Positions 17,373 through 24,956 of a stretch of DNA of 39,813 nucleotides are shown here, piece after piece. The position numbers and the translations under genes are program-made. Source of the stretch: Paludibacteraceae bacterium (GTDB lineage Bacteria > Bacteroidota > Bacteroidia > Bacteroidales > Paludibacteraceae); assembly GCA_017649925.1 (NCBI GenBank), contig JAGCFX010000010.1, forward strand, positions 1-39,813, given 5' to 3'. Within the stretch, counting starts at the first letter, position 1; each line of letters starts with the position of its first letter. The notes beneath the pieces are model-generated. The model made no database searches, had not been told where the DNA came from, and saw only the letters and a list, made by a program, of their open reading frames with translations.

Positions 17373-18958
17373 AATCGAATCGCGCCAACTGGATCATCTT
17401 CGGGCTCTTTTCCCTCATGGTCTTTGCCAAGACCCTCCTCTTTGACCATTTTGCCTTCCGGGAATGGAGTTTTGAACCTTCGCTGCTAAGCCTACTCTGC
17501 AAACTTGCAGCGGCAATGTTCTTCGGCTCTTTCATTTTCCTTCTGCGCGACAAACGCTGGCTTATTCTCCTCTCTGTAGTGCTTGATACATGGTTCATTG
17601 CCAACCTCGTGTACATGCGCAACAACCATATCCTGTTGGATGGAGAAGCGTTTAATATGGCGGGGAATCTGCACGGCTATTTCTGGTCCGTACTTATCTA
17701 TATTGAGTGGGGAATAGATCTGATTTTCTATGGTATAACAGCACTCTTCTGCCTTATCTTTCTCTATGCCAAGAAGACCGAACGTAGTTGGCGTTCGTGG
17801 CTCGTGACCTGTCTGATAGGTCTGCTGCCCTTGATATATGAACGTACCACGCATGTTTATGGGCAGAACTTCCCCAAGACCGTTGCCTCCACTTCCGTTC
17901 TCTACGCGCCCTATTATATCGTAGCGGACTATCGCCTGATGATCAACGGTATCCAGCCCGTTCGTCCTATGAACGAAGAAGATATGGCTCAAGCAGCCCT
18001 TCTTAACCAAGGACAAGACTCCATCACTCTTGATAGTCCGCTTATAATCGTTTTATTGGAGAGCCTCGAGAATTGGGTACTCACGCCCGAGATCATGCCT
18101 AATCTCTACCGCCTAACTACCAACGACCATGTCTTCTACGCCAATCGTATCCACACGCAGATAGTTGGTGCGCCATCGGCAGATGGACAGATGATCGTCA
18201 ATACCGGTCTGCTTCCTATCACGGCCGGCGGAACATGTCTGCATTATGCGCACAATACCTATCCCGCGGTGATGAAACTGGCGCCGGACAGCGCTATCTG
18301 TCTTCTTCCCCACGATACTTGCGTATGGAATCAGACCGCAATGTCACCCGCCTACGGCTACGACTCCACGATATGCTATCTGGATATCGACACCATCCTC
18401 TTCCGCAAACTCGATAGCCTCGTGGACCACGGCTACCGTTATATCCAATGCATCACGCAGTCCACGCACGCACCTTTTGTCAACGAGAAATACAGTCATC
18501 TCGAGTTGCCCGAATCGATGCCGTGGGTGATGTATAACTTCATCCGTGGTTTTAACTCTTTGGACGATGGACTCGGATACCTCGTGCGTAAGATAGAGAC
18601 GGATTCCGTACTGCAGCAATATACCATCGTCATTACCGGCGATCATCGAATCTTGCATTACGAAAAACGCCAACAGATGCAGCGTTATGCGGACAAACAT
18701 AACATGCACCTCACGCCTTCGGATGACTGCCTGCCGCTTATCATCTATTCGCCGCGCATCTCCGGCAACCCGCGTTATACGGCAGATGCTTATCAGATGG
18801 ATATTTATCCCACTTACATGCCGCTCATCGGCGCGGGAGACTTTCACTGGCAGGGCTTCGGCGTCAACCTGCTGGACAAACAACAAAGCGCCATCTCTGA
18901 AGATGACGCCTATATCCTTTCTGATAAGTTAATCCGCAACAACTACTTCGCGCATTAA
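17369..18958 (+). CDS. LTA synthase-like sulfatase-family membrane transferase
   Basis: A 529-residue protein from ATG 17369, which overlaps the previous stop (ATGA); an in-frame TTG at 17345 is less likely. About five N-terminal membrane helices (to residue 157) precede an extracytoplasmic alkaline-phosphatase-superfamily domain. Metal and catalytic sites are visible: IIVLLESLENW (Glu231), GAPSADGQ (candidate nucleophile Ser270, where LtaS has Thr), THAPF (His367) and VITGDHRI (Asp425, His426). Bacteroidota members with the following NTGLLP segment are annotated LTA synthase family. It probably transfers a phosphoglycerol or phosphoethanolamine group onto a glycolipid or surface glycan made by the two upstream genes. 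Substrate unknown. Confidence 0.82.
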   Translation: MKSNRANWIIFGLFSLMVFAKTLLFDHFAFREWSFEPSLLSLLCKLAAAMFFGSFIFLLRDKRWLILLSVVLDTWFIANLVYMRNNHILLDGEAFNMAGNLHGYFWSVLIYIEWGIDLIFYGITALFCLIFLYAKKTERSWRSWLVTCLIGLLPLIYERTTHVYGQNFPKTVASTSVLYAPYYIVADYRLMINGIQPVRPMNEEDMAQAALLNQGQDSITLDSPLIIVLLESLENWVLTPEIMPNLYRLTTNDHVFYANRIHTQIVGAPSADGQMIVNTGLLPITAGGTCLHYAHNTYPAVMKLAPDSAICLLPHDTCVWNQTAMSPAYGYDSTICYLDIDTILFRKLDSLVDHGYRYIQCITQSTHAPFVNEKYSHLELPESMPWVMYNFIRGFNSLDDGLGYLVRKIETDSVLQQYTIVITGDHRILHYEKRQQMQRYADKHNMHLTPSDDCLPLIIYSPRISGNPRYTADAYQMDIYPTYMPLIGAGDFHWQGFGVNLLDKQQSAISEDDAYILSDKLIRNNYFAH

Positions 18959-18972
18959 CTATCAATTATCAA

Positions 18973-19764
18973 CTATCTCCACCTATACCCGATCTGCAGA
19001 CTCACCGACTGCGGATAGATAAGTGCGTCCGCCACTTTCGTTCCCTTCATCTCTTTGTAGAATCCGGCAATGTCGGAGAAACTGACTTTGTACGTAGCGT
19101 TGATGAACATGCCGAAGTAGCATTCATAGCCCACCATCACACAAACACCGAAATGGTTGTTATGCAAACTATATAGCCGGCTATAGTCGTATTTGTCCTC
19201 TGCTAACAACTGACTCGTCGAACTCGTTGCGCCGGCAGTAGCGGGCGACTCATCAAGGTTGCTGTATTTGTCCTTCACGTTCGACGCGAAAGTGAAATGC
19301 GTAAACAATCCGCCTCCAAAGAGGATATACCCTTGCTCCAATGAACCGTAACGCCCCAGAAAATAAATAGGAATCTCTGCGCCGAATGACCAAAGGTGGT
19401 TCGTTGTGTCGGTTGCCTCGAAATGGTTTTGATGTGCAGTAAAAATAACCTGCGGTTGAACCACAAAATGTTTGGCCACATTGAAATTCAAAAAGCCGCC
19501 CAACTCTGCGCCGACACGCATGTACGAACTCATCGTATGGTGATCGCGAGTGATGATGAAGTTGCTCATATTGCACCCTGCGAACAAACCACCGGATACA
19601 ATCCTCGGCAGTTGTTCTTGGTCGATGGAGTCAAACTTATGCTCTGTATTGAAATCCACGAGACGCGCCTTCGCATCTTCCATCGATTGCTGAATCTTGA
19701 TATCACTCTGTGCCCTCACCATAAAAGGCAGCAAGAGCATTATGATAAATAATATGTGCTTCAT
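18973..19764 (-). CDS. Outer-membrane beta-barrel protein (PorT-like family)
   Basis: About 263 residues from the ATG at 19764, which gives a standard signal peptide ending MVRAQ. An ATG three codons upstream (19773) is an alternative. After a short N-terminal helix, the body shows alternating strand patterns (GGFLNFNVAKHFVVQPQVIF, FGAEIPIYFLG, FGVCVMVGYECYFGMFINATYKV) and ends in a final strand with aromatic/Arg residues (VSLQIGYRWR), as expected for an outer-membrane barrel of the OMP_b-brl_2 type. It is the last gene of the minus-strand operon, just after the DUF5686 gene, and ends 14 nt from the convergent sulfatase gene. Ligand or role unknown. Confidence 0.78.
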   Translation of the reverse strand: MKHILFIIMLLLPFMVRAQSDIKIQQSMEDAKARLVDFNTEHKFDSIDQEQLPRIVSGGLFAGCNMSNFIITRDHHTMSSYMRVGAELGGFLNFNVAKHFVVQPQVIFTAHQNHFEATDTTNHLWSFGAEIPIYFLGRYGSLEQGYILFGGGLFTHFTFASNVKDKYSNLDESPATAGATSSTSQLLAEDKYDYSRLYSLHNNHFGVCVMVGYECYFGMFINATYKVSFSDIAGFYKEMKGTKVADALIYPQSVSLQIGYRWR

Positions 19765-19777
19765 ACAGTTCATTATC

Positions 19778-22627
19778 CTATAACGAGAACCTCACTGTTA
19801 TCTTAACGCCGTTACGCCCCCAAGCGCCTATACGCCGGCGGCCGTGAATCATTACCGGACTGCCGTCTTCATTGAAAGCCGGTCTATAACCCAACGTCGG
19901 TTTCTCCGGGTCGATTGGCTCCATCTTCTGGATCATATAAGGTAATTCATAGTCGTTATACGTGATACGGCGGATATAATCAATACGGATGAACTTAAAG
20001 ATATTCTCAAAGCCCGCTGTCACCTCCATATACGGCAACTTACCAATCGGCGAACAGGTGCGGTAACCGTCGCGTATATAACCGTCATGGTCAAACGCAT
20101 TGTCCTGTATAGTGCCGAAATCAGAGTGCGGGAACTCATACAAACCCGTTCCTGTTTCCAGATATGGATTGTTCTTCTTCGTCAAACCACCGTAAACGCC
20201 CGAGAACGAAACCACACCGCGTAACTTCAACTTGTTGATGCCCGGAATACGGTTCAGTATCCAGCCTTTGAAGAAATACGTCGCGTATAGCGATACATAC
20301 TCGTCCATCAGAAACTCCATCGGTTTCATCAGGTTAAACGCACGGTTCGCGAGGAAGATACTCGTACTGCTCTGCGGAATATAAAGATGCGTGAACGGCG
20401 TCTTTTGCCATACCATTCCTGTCTGTACGCGTAAGTCGAGGTGTCCGAATGCCGAGAACCAGAACCGTTTGTCAAATAGGAACTCCGTACGGTTGTAGAT
20501 AAAGCCGTCTCCGCCGTTATGACGGTCATCCAGATAACCCACGTAGTGCGTTAACTTGAACGTCGGCGCATCTTTGTCAATGGCGAACGGACTCTCAATA
20601 CCCATGCGGTCGATATACACGCGGCTACCCGGAGAATACTGGAACTCGATCATACCCTCATAGTTACGATACGAACCAATAGACGACATGTTGTTGCTCC
20701 ACGTTGAGTCAGCGTTCATTGTCCAATTCATACGGTTGTACCTCAGCGCACCCGCCGCCTCGTTGTTCGTGAAGTCAAATGCCGTCTTAATGGAGAACTT
20801 GTTCCGCCACTCCTTCATATATTCCAGTTTGGCATGGAAGACATATTGGCTAAAGCCGAGCGTCGGCGTACTCGTTGGAATAGACATCAGAATATGGTCG
20901 CGACGAATGACATCGGTCAATTGTCCCGGCTCTTCTACGTCATATTGACCCGTCAACTGTATATGATGCCGTAGTCCGTCATAAGGCTGACTCTTGTGTT
21001 TGTCGAAGGTATAGACGAGCGTTGCGCTGTATTTCGGTCGTAGGTCCGTCGTGCCGAAAGCCGCATAGCCGCGGAAGAAGAACTGAGGATGTAATTTAGC
21101 CGTACTCACGCCGCCGATGCGAATACGCACACCCTCTAACATGTTCCAACTGACGAACTGATAGATAGGGCCGAAATCGAACTTGCTGTCATCGAGGTCA
21201 CGCGCCGGAGTGGTGGCGACGAACTCAGAGGTGACAGCATTACCGAAAGCAATCAGCGATGCCAGTTTTGGATCAGACGTCACCTCTTTCACTAGGTCGT
21301 AAACCGAGTTCTCATACCATGTCAGCGGCTCAGGACGCAGACTTTCCCATGCTTTTGCGCCCAACCGCTCGGCCGTCGAGTCGTTCGTATCGACTTCAGT
21401 CGCTGTCAGACTTGAGAATGTCTCCTTGGGGACAGGCGTTTTCAAATCCCAATCGGTATAGATCTTCGTCTGCCGCGCTAAGATACCACGCGTGTTGTTC
21501 ATAATGTAGAACTTCGCGTAAGTATTTGTTCTGTCCGGCGCCCAAAGACCATTGTCCAACTGCTTGTAACTATGTTCGATGGAGAAGTTGCTTACAAAAT
21601 TGAGGTTGATATCCGGTGGAACGTTGATAGCATATTTCTTGATCCGGAATGTGCTGTCGTTCACGATGTATAGGTGTCCCGTAAAACCATAACTCTCTGA
21701 GTTAACAGGAACAAACGCTAAGTCAATACACGGATAACCGTCCACCATGATGGTATCCATGATATAGTATTGGTAGAACGTCACGGCGAGCGTCGAAGAC
21801 AACGGCGACACGAAGCGGTTAAACAGCAGATTCATACTGTTGTCGTTGATATCCACATCGCGGAATACAGCGTTGACATTCTCTTGGAACGAACCCGGTG
21901 TCACTAAGTCTTCCACGCCGAAAATACGTTTCTTCTTCAAAATCTTTTTCTCGCGGTGAGGCTTACGTTGGTAGTACTCGTCGTTCAAATGCTCGCGGAT
22001 ACTGATCGTGATGCTCGGATAAACACCCGTCGTATCAATATATTTTTGCACGAACTTAAAATTGCGCCAAAGCGGCTTCTCCCAGTTAACCTGCACATTA
22101 TCAAGTGCAAACGACATACGCGAGTAACTCTCTGCCGTATATTGGTCCACCGTCCGGACGTTAAATGAATCCTTGTTCGCGATGACGTTCTTGATCAACT
22201 CCACCGCTGGATTGCCTTTGCGTTTGTAGTCACGTTTGCGATGTTTCGGCGTCACAACGATATCTTGCAGTCCGTACACATCAGGCGTCAACTTCACCTT
22301 CACATCTTTGCGATTCTGGCCCTTGCGAAGCGTCAACATCTCCGTCTTATATCCCAACATCTGGAAATGCAGCGTAGTGTAGCCTTCGGTGTTGCTGATG
22401 TGGAATTTGCCGTCGATGTCGGACGTCGTACCCACTTCCGAAGCCACCATACCTTTGTTCGTCGTCGATTTGAGGAAGTAGATCTGCACAAAAGGCAGCG
22501 TCTCGCCGGTATCGCCGTCAACCACCACGCCCGATATACTCGTGCGTGAAGCCGTTTCCTGCGCCATTCCCGGAACAAAGAATAAGAAACAAAGCGCCAA
22601 ACCTAATATGCAATTTTTTATTTTCAC
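19778..22627 (-). CDS. DUF5686 outer-membrane protein with carboxypeptidase-regulatory-like domain
   Basis: A 949-residue protein: signal peptide (cleavage near GMAQ), then a carboxypeptidase-regulatory-like domain (about 31-115: ISGVVVDGDTGETLPFVQIY, SDIDGKFHIS, LHFQMLGYKTEML), a DUF5686 core, and a long C-terminal half of beta strands ending in KITVRFSL, typical of outer-membrane barrels. The family is common in Bacteroidota and resembles TonB-dependent receptors without the plug. Its transport role is not established. The start overlaps the upstream gene stop (ATGA), and the next gene follows after only a few nucleotides. Confidence 0.88.
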   Translation of the reverse strand: MKIKNCILGLALCFLFFVPGMAQETASRTSISGVVVDGDTGETLPFVQIYFLKSTTNKGMVASEVGTTSDIDGKFHISNTEGYTTLHFQMLGYKTEMLTLRKGQNRKDVKVKLTPDVYGLQDIVVTPKHRKRDYKRKGNPAVELIKNVIANKDSFNVRTVDQYTAESYSRMSFALDNVQVNWEKPLWRNFKFVQKYIDTTGVYPSITISIREHLNDEYYQRKPHREKKILKKKRIFGVEDLVTPGSFQENVNAVFRDVDINDNSMNLLFNRFVSPLSSTLAVTFYQYYIMDTIMVDGYPCIDLAFVPVNSESYGFTGHLYIVNDSTFRIKKYAINVPPDINLNFVSNFSIEHSYKQLDNGLWAPDRTNTYAKFYIMNNTRGILARQTKIYTDWDLKTPVPKETFSSLTATEVDTNDSTAERLGAKAWESLRPEPLTWYENSVYDLVKEVTSDPKLASLIAFGNAVTSEFVATTPARDLDDSKFDFGPIYQFVSWNMLEGVRIRIGGVSTAKLHPQFFFRGYAAFGTTDLRPKYSATLVYTFDKHKSQPYDGLRHHIQLTGQYDVEEPGQLTDVIRRDHILMSIPTSTPTLGFSQYVFHAKLEYMKEWRNKFSIKTAFDFTNNEAAGALRYNRMNWTMNADSTWSNNMSSIGSYRNYEGMIEFQYSPGSRVYIDRMGIESPFAIDKDAPTFKLTHYVGYLDDRHNGGDGFIYNRTEFLFDKRFWFSAFGHLDLRVQTGMVWQKTPFTHLYIPQSSTSIFLANRAFNLMKPMEFLMDEYVSLYATYFFKGWILNRIPGINKLKLRGVVSFSGVYGGLTKKNNPYLETGTGLYEFPHSDFGTIQDNAFDHDGYIRDGYRTCSPIGKLPYMEVTAGFENIFKFIRIDYIRRITYNDYELPYMIQKMEPIDPEKPTLGYRPAFNEDGSPVMIHGRRRIGAWGRNGVKITVRFSL

Positions 22628-23271
22628 TTCTTCTTTCGTTTCACGTCTCCCGTCTCCGCGAACTCCACAAGGTTCTCCAAGATCACTTTAAATCGCCATT
22701 CTATTGCATTGTGCCATACTTTGTCGGAGATGAAAAGTGCCAGCATCTGACCAAACGTGAAGTCAAACGTAAAATGTACTTGAGTGGTGGTAGGACCCAG
22801 CGCTTTCAGCTCAAAGATACAATTGCCGCCTTCGAGCAACGAACCGCTGTAGGTCGCGGTCATATGTGATGTGCTGATCTGAGGAAGGGTTTTGGAACAG
22901 ACATGCTTGCAATGAGTTCCCAGATGCGTGTCTTTCCACCAACGCACACCTAACACGTAGATATCAATCGCCACATCACCCGTCAGAGTCTTTGGATCAT
23001 AAGTGCGGTCTTTGTAGCGCAACTGAATAGCATCGCGGCTCTCTTTGGTCTTCTCTTTCTCCGTCTTTTCCTCCTCCAAACCCAGATAAGCCCAGTCAAA
23101 AAGCGAATCCGGACAGGCTTGAAACTCCCGGCAGAAACGATGCGCACTCTGTTCCATCGCCTGAATAGGAGCATGGCATATCGTGTCAAGAATCACAACG
23201 CGGTATTTGGAACCGGCTGTAACAAACGAGGAAAATACCGCACCTACGACAACAAGAAACAAACGCCTCAC
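22624..23271 (-). CDS. Unknown envelope protein with possible SRPBCC/START-like C-terminal domain
   Basis: A 215-residue protein from GTG 23271. This start is preferred because it overlaps the upstream TGA (GTGA) and opens a signal-like segment (RRLFLVVVGAVFSSFVTAG); an ATG at 23310 would overlap the neighbour by 43 nt. The middle is highly charged (EEEKTEKEKTKE). The C-terminal half (ATYSGSLLEGGNCIFELKAL, TTTQVHFTFDFTFGQMLALF, WRFKVILENLVEFAE) shows a strand-strand-long-helix pattern that recalls SRPBCC lipid-binding folds, but I cannot confirm this. It contains four Cys residues in the mature part and a basic tail (KRKKK). Between DAHP synthase-CM and DUF5686 genes, with coupled junctions on both sides. 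Function unknown. Confidence 0.72.
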   Translation of the reverse strand: MRRLFLVVVGAVFSSFVTAGSKYRVVILDTICHAPIQAMEQSAHRFCREFQACPDSLFDWAYLGLEEEKTEKEKTKESRDAIQLRYKDRTYDPKTLTGDVAIDIYVLGVRWWKDTHLGTHCKHVCSKTLPQISTSHMTATYSGSLLEGGNCIFELKALGPTTTQVHFTFDFTFGQMLALFISDKVWHNAIEWRFKVILENLVEFAETGDVKRKKK

Positions 23272-24311
23272 TCTTGCTGTTTTAAGCTCTGTTCGTGAAT
23301 CAAATCCCATATACGTTCGATGAATTCGCTGGGTAATCCCAACTTTTCACTCTTCACTTTTAACTTTTCACTAATCGCCTTATATCTCTCCGGTTGCAGA
23401 GCTGCTACGCCGTTCGCCTTTTTCCAAATGCCGATTCGACGACTGACGTCCATACGCGATGCGATAGTTTCCCACAAAGTATCGTCCAACTCGTCAATTT
23501 CTGCCCGCAACCACTCCAACTCTTTGGACTCATTAGATGGGCAAATCAGACTGGCGAGACAGAATCGAGAGAGTATCGAATCGAGACTATCTCGGAATTC
23601 TCTCGGAGTCATCTGCTGCGCAGCATCGGATAATGCTTGCGATGGATTACAATGTACTTCCGCCATCACGCCGTCCAATCCTAACTCGACCACTTTCGGC
23701 AACAACTCAGGTACTTTCGCCGCATCGCCGCTCATATGACTCGGGTCCAATAACATCGGAATATCCGGCCGAGCCGTGCGTACTATATGTGCCATCGACC
23801 AACATGGCTTATGGCCACAACCGCGGTGAACAGCCATCACTGGCACACCGGTTTTCTCCAAACGCTCTATATTCCCAATCCACAATCCCGCATCCGCATT
23901 CACCGGATTCTTTATAAGAAGTCCTACAGGCGCAGCCGGTCTTACAGCGTTAGCGGTCTTACAGTGCAACGGTCTTACAGCGAAGCGGTCGATCGCTTCC
24001 GCTATCGTTTGAACCGCAAGCGGATTAGCACTTGTTCGCGCTCCAATCCACAAATAATCCACTCCCGCTTTCAGCGCCGCCGTCACATGTTCCGGCGTCG
24101 CCACTTCCGTCGCAATAGCTACTCCATAGGTTCGTTTTACCTCCGCAAGCCATTGCAATCCCTCTTCTCCCGCACCTTGAAAACTGCTCGGACGCGTACG
24201 CGGTTTCCATACGCCCGCGCGAAAAATAAAAGAGGAAACACCGCACGCCTCTTTCAATTGGCGCGCAGTGTCCAACACCTGCTCACGGCTTTCCGCCGAA
24301 CAGGGACCCAA
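23268..24311 (-). CDS. Bifunctional DAHP synthase (KDOPS-like type) - chorismate mutase
   Basis: Entry enzyme of the shikimate pathway (PEP plus erythrose 4-phosphate to DAHP) fused to chorismate mutase (chorismate to prephenate). DAHP synthase motifs: GPCSAES at the N-terminus, AGVWKPRTRPSSFQG, KNPVN, HRGCGH, LLDPSHMSGD and EVHCNPSQALSD. The AroQ-type chorismate mutase follows (LRAEIDELDDTLWETIASRM to EFIERIWDLIHEQSL). Two oddities. A stretch of about 16 extra residues before KNPVN is encoded by a short repeat. No ATG or GTG exists upstream of GPCSAES before an in-frame stop at 24342, so TTG 24311 is the only common start; it trims the usual first strand, and a rare ATT/ATC/ATA start upstream (the frame reads NNPIYIL before GPCS) is possible. 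The bifunctional form is typical of Bacteroidota. Confidence 0.85.
   Translation of the reverse strand: MGPCSAESREQVLDTARQLKEACGVSSFIFRAGVWKPRTRPSSFQGAGEEGLQWLAEVKRTYGVAIATEVATPEHVTAALKAGVDYLWIGARTSANPLAVQTIAEAIDRFAVRPLHCKTANAVRPAAPVGLLIKNPVNADAGLWIGNIERLEKTGVPVMAVHRGCGHKPCWSMAHIVRTARPDIPMLLDPSHMSGDAAKVPELLPKVVELGLDGVMAEVHCNPSQALSDAAQQMTPREFRDSLDSILSRFCLASLICPSNESKELEWLRAEIDELDDTLWETIASRMDVSRRIGIWKKANGVAALQPERYKAISEKLKVKSEKLGLPSEFIERIWDLIHEQSLKQQE
23341..23372. repeat. Low-complexity ACTTTTCAC-type repeat inside the chorismate mutase coding region
   Basis: The plus strand shows overlapping ACTTTTCAC, CTTCACTTTTA and ACTTTTCACTA units. On the coding strand this encodes an alternating Lys/Ser-rich helix (SEKLKVKSEKLG). 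Similar AGTGAAA-type runs occur between genes in Bacteroidota; here the run is in frame and translated. Confidence 0.6.
23921..23980. repeat. Short direct repeat (CGGTCTTACAG) within the DAHP synthase coding region
   Basis: CGGTCTTACAG occurs at 23937-23947, 23954-23964 and 23970-23980, with a degenerate relative GTCCTACAG at 23921-23929, giving a period of 16-17 bp. It encodes the extra segment around RFAVRPLHCKTANAVRP that lies just before the conserved KNPVN. Confidence 0.75.
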
Positions 24312-24341
24312 TATATAAATGGGATTATTGATTACTGATGA

Positions 24342-24806
24342 TTAATATATCAACTGCAGATGGAAGCGCATGTCTCCCGGCGCAAAGCCCGTGTAGTAGA
24401 AGTCGCTCATTGTCAGCGTCAACTCTACGTAGCCGATACCCGCCATGTAATCAATCAATTGCTGATAGTACACTTGAGTCGTTGTGCCGTTTTCCGTTAC
24501 GTCTTGCCACAAGAAAAGTGTCTCCGGAAGAGCGGTTTGGAACTCGTTATCCGTACCTACATTGTAAATGCGGTGAACGTTTACATTACCAAATGCCAAC
24601 ACTTCTGATGTCAACTCAGGAACATTGAAACGCACATAGTACTGCTGGGCGGTGTTGTCAAACTTCCAGTCTGCTGCAGGAACAATCAAATCGATAGTTT
24701 GTTTGTGCAGATGTTCGTGTTTCTCGCAATCATAGACCTCATACTTACAACCTGTCATCAGAGTTCCCATTACTGCGAGCAAGCCAATAAATAGATATTT
24801 TCTCAT
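24342..24806 (-). CDS. Bacteroidales lipoprotein of unknown function
   Basis: A 154-residue protein with a clear lipobox (LMTGC, Cys20). The mature part starts with a charged His/Lys segment (EKHEHLHKQ) and then a beta-rich domain with several Tyr pairs (QQYYVRFNVPEL, QVYYQQL, FYYTGFAPGDMRFHLQL). I do not recognise a characterised family. It is the first gene of the minus-strand operon and has its own full-consensus promoter. The stop (24342-24344) coincides with the in-frame stop before DAHP synthase, so translation of the two may be coupled. Confidence 0.82.
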   Translation of the reverse strand: MRKYLFIGLLAVMGTLMTGCKYEVYDCEKHEHLHKQTIDLIVPAADWKFDNTAQQYYVRFNVPELTSEVLAFGNVNVHRIYNVGTDNEFQTALPETLFLWQDVTENGTTTQVYYQQLIDYMAGIGYVELTLTMSDFYYTGFAPGDMRFHLQLIY

Positions 24807-24846
24807 AATTAAACAAATTTATTTGTTTTCAATTCCAATTCGGCCG

Positions 24847-24878
24847 CAAAGATACTGCTTTTTTTTCACATACACAAA
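24847..24878 (-). promoter_or_regulatory. Bacteroidota promoter of the minus-strand lipoprotein-DAHPS-DUF5686 operon
   Basis: Read on the minus strand: TTTG (24878-24875), 20-nt spacer, TATCTTTG (24854-24847). It lies about 40 nt before the ATG at 24806. Its -33 box is back to back with that of the galE promoter, 25 bp apart. Confidence 0.8.
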
Positions 24879-24903
24879 TATTATGCCAAAAAATTAAAAA
24901 TTA

Positions 24904-24935
24904 TTTGTATATGTCGAAACTTTTTTGTATCTTTG
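24904..24935 (+). promoter_or_regulatory. Bacteroidota promoter of the galE operon
   Basis: TTTG (24904-24907), 20-nt spacer, TATCTTTG (24928-24935), followed by CGCCC. The galE ATG is at 24957. No other consensus promoter was recognised downstream, so this may drive the long run of genes to the right edge. Confidence 0.82.
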
Positions 24936-24956
24936 CGCCCGATTTTGAAAAGAGAC

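Noticed and set aside
18956-18978. ACTATCAATTATCAACTATC-like run between the convergent sulfatase and barrel genes, with a similar A/T run at 24324-24352
   Set aside because: Too short and irregular to call a repeat element or terminator; probably common Bacteroidota intergenic filler.
22636-22651. GTTTCACGT, a half match to the parS site TGTTTCACGTGAAACA
   Set aside because: Only one half of the palindrome is present and it lies inside a coding region far from parAB.
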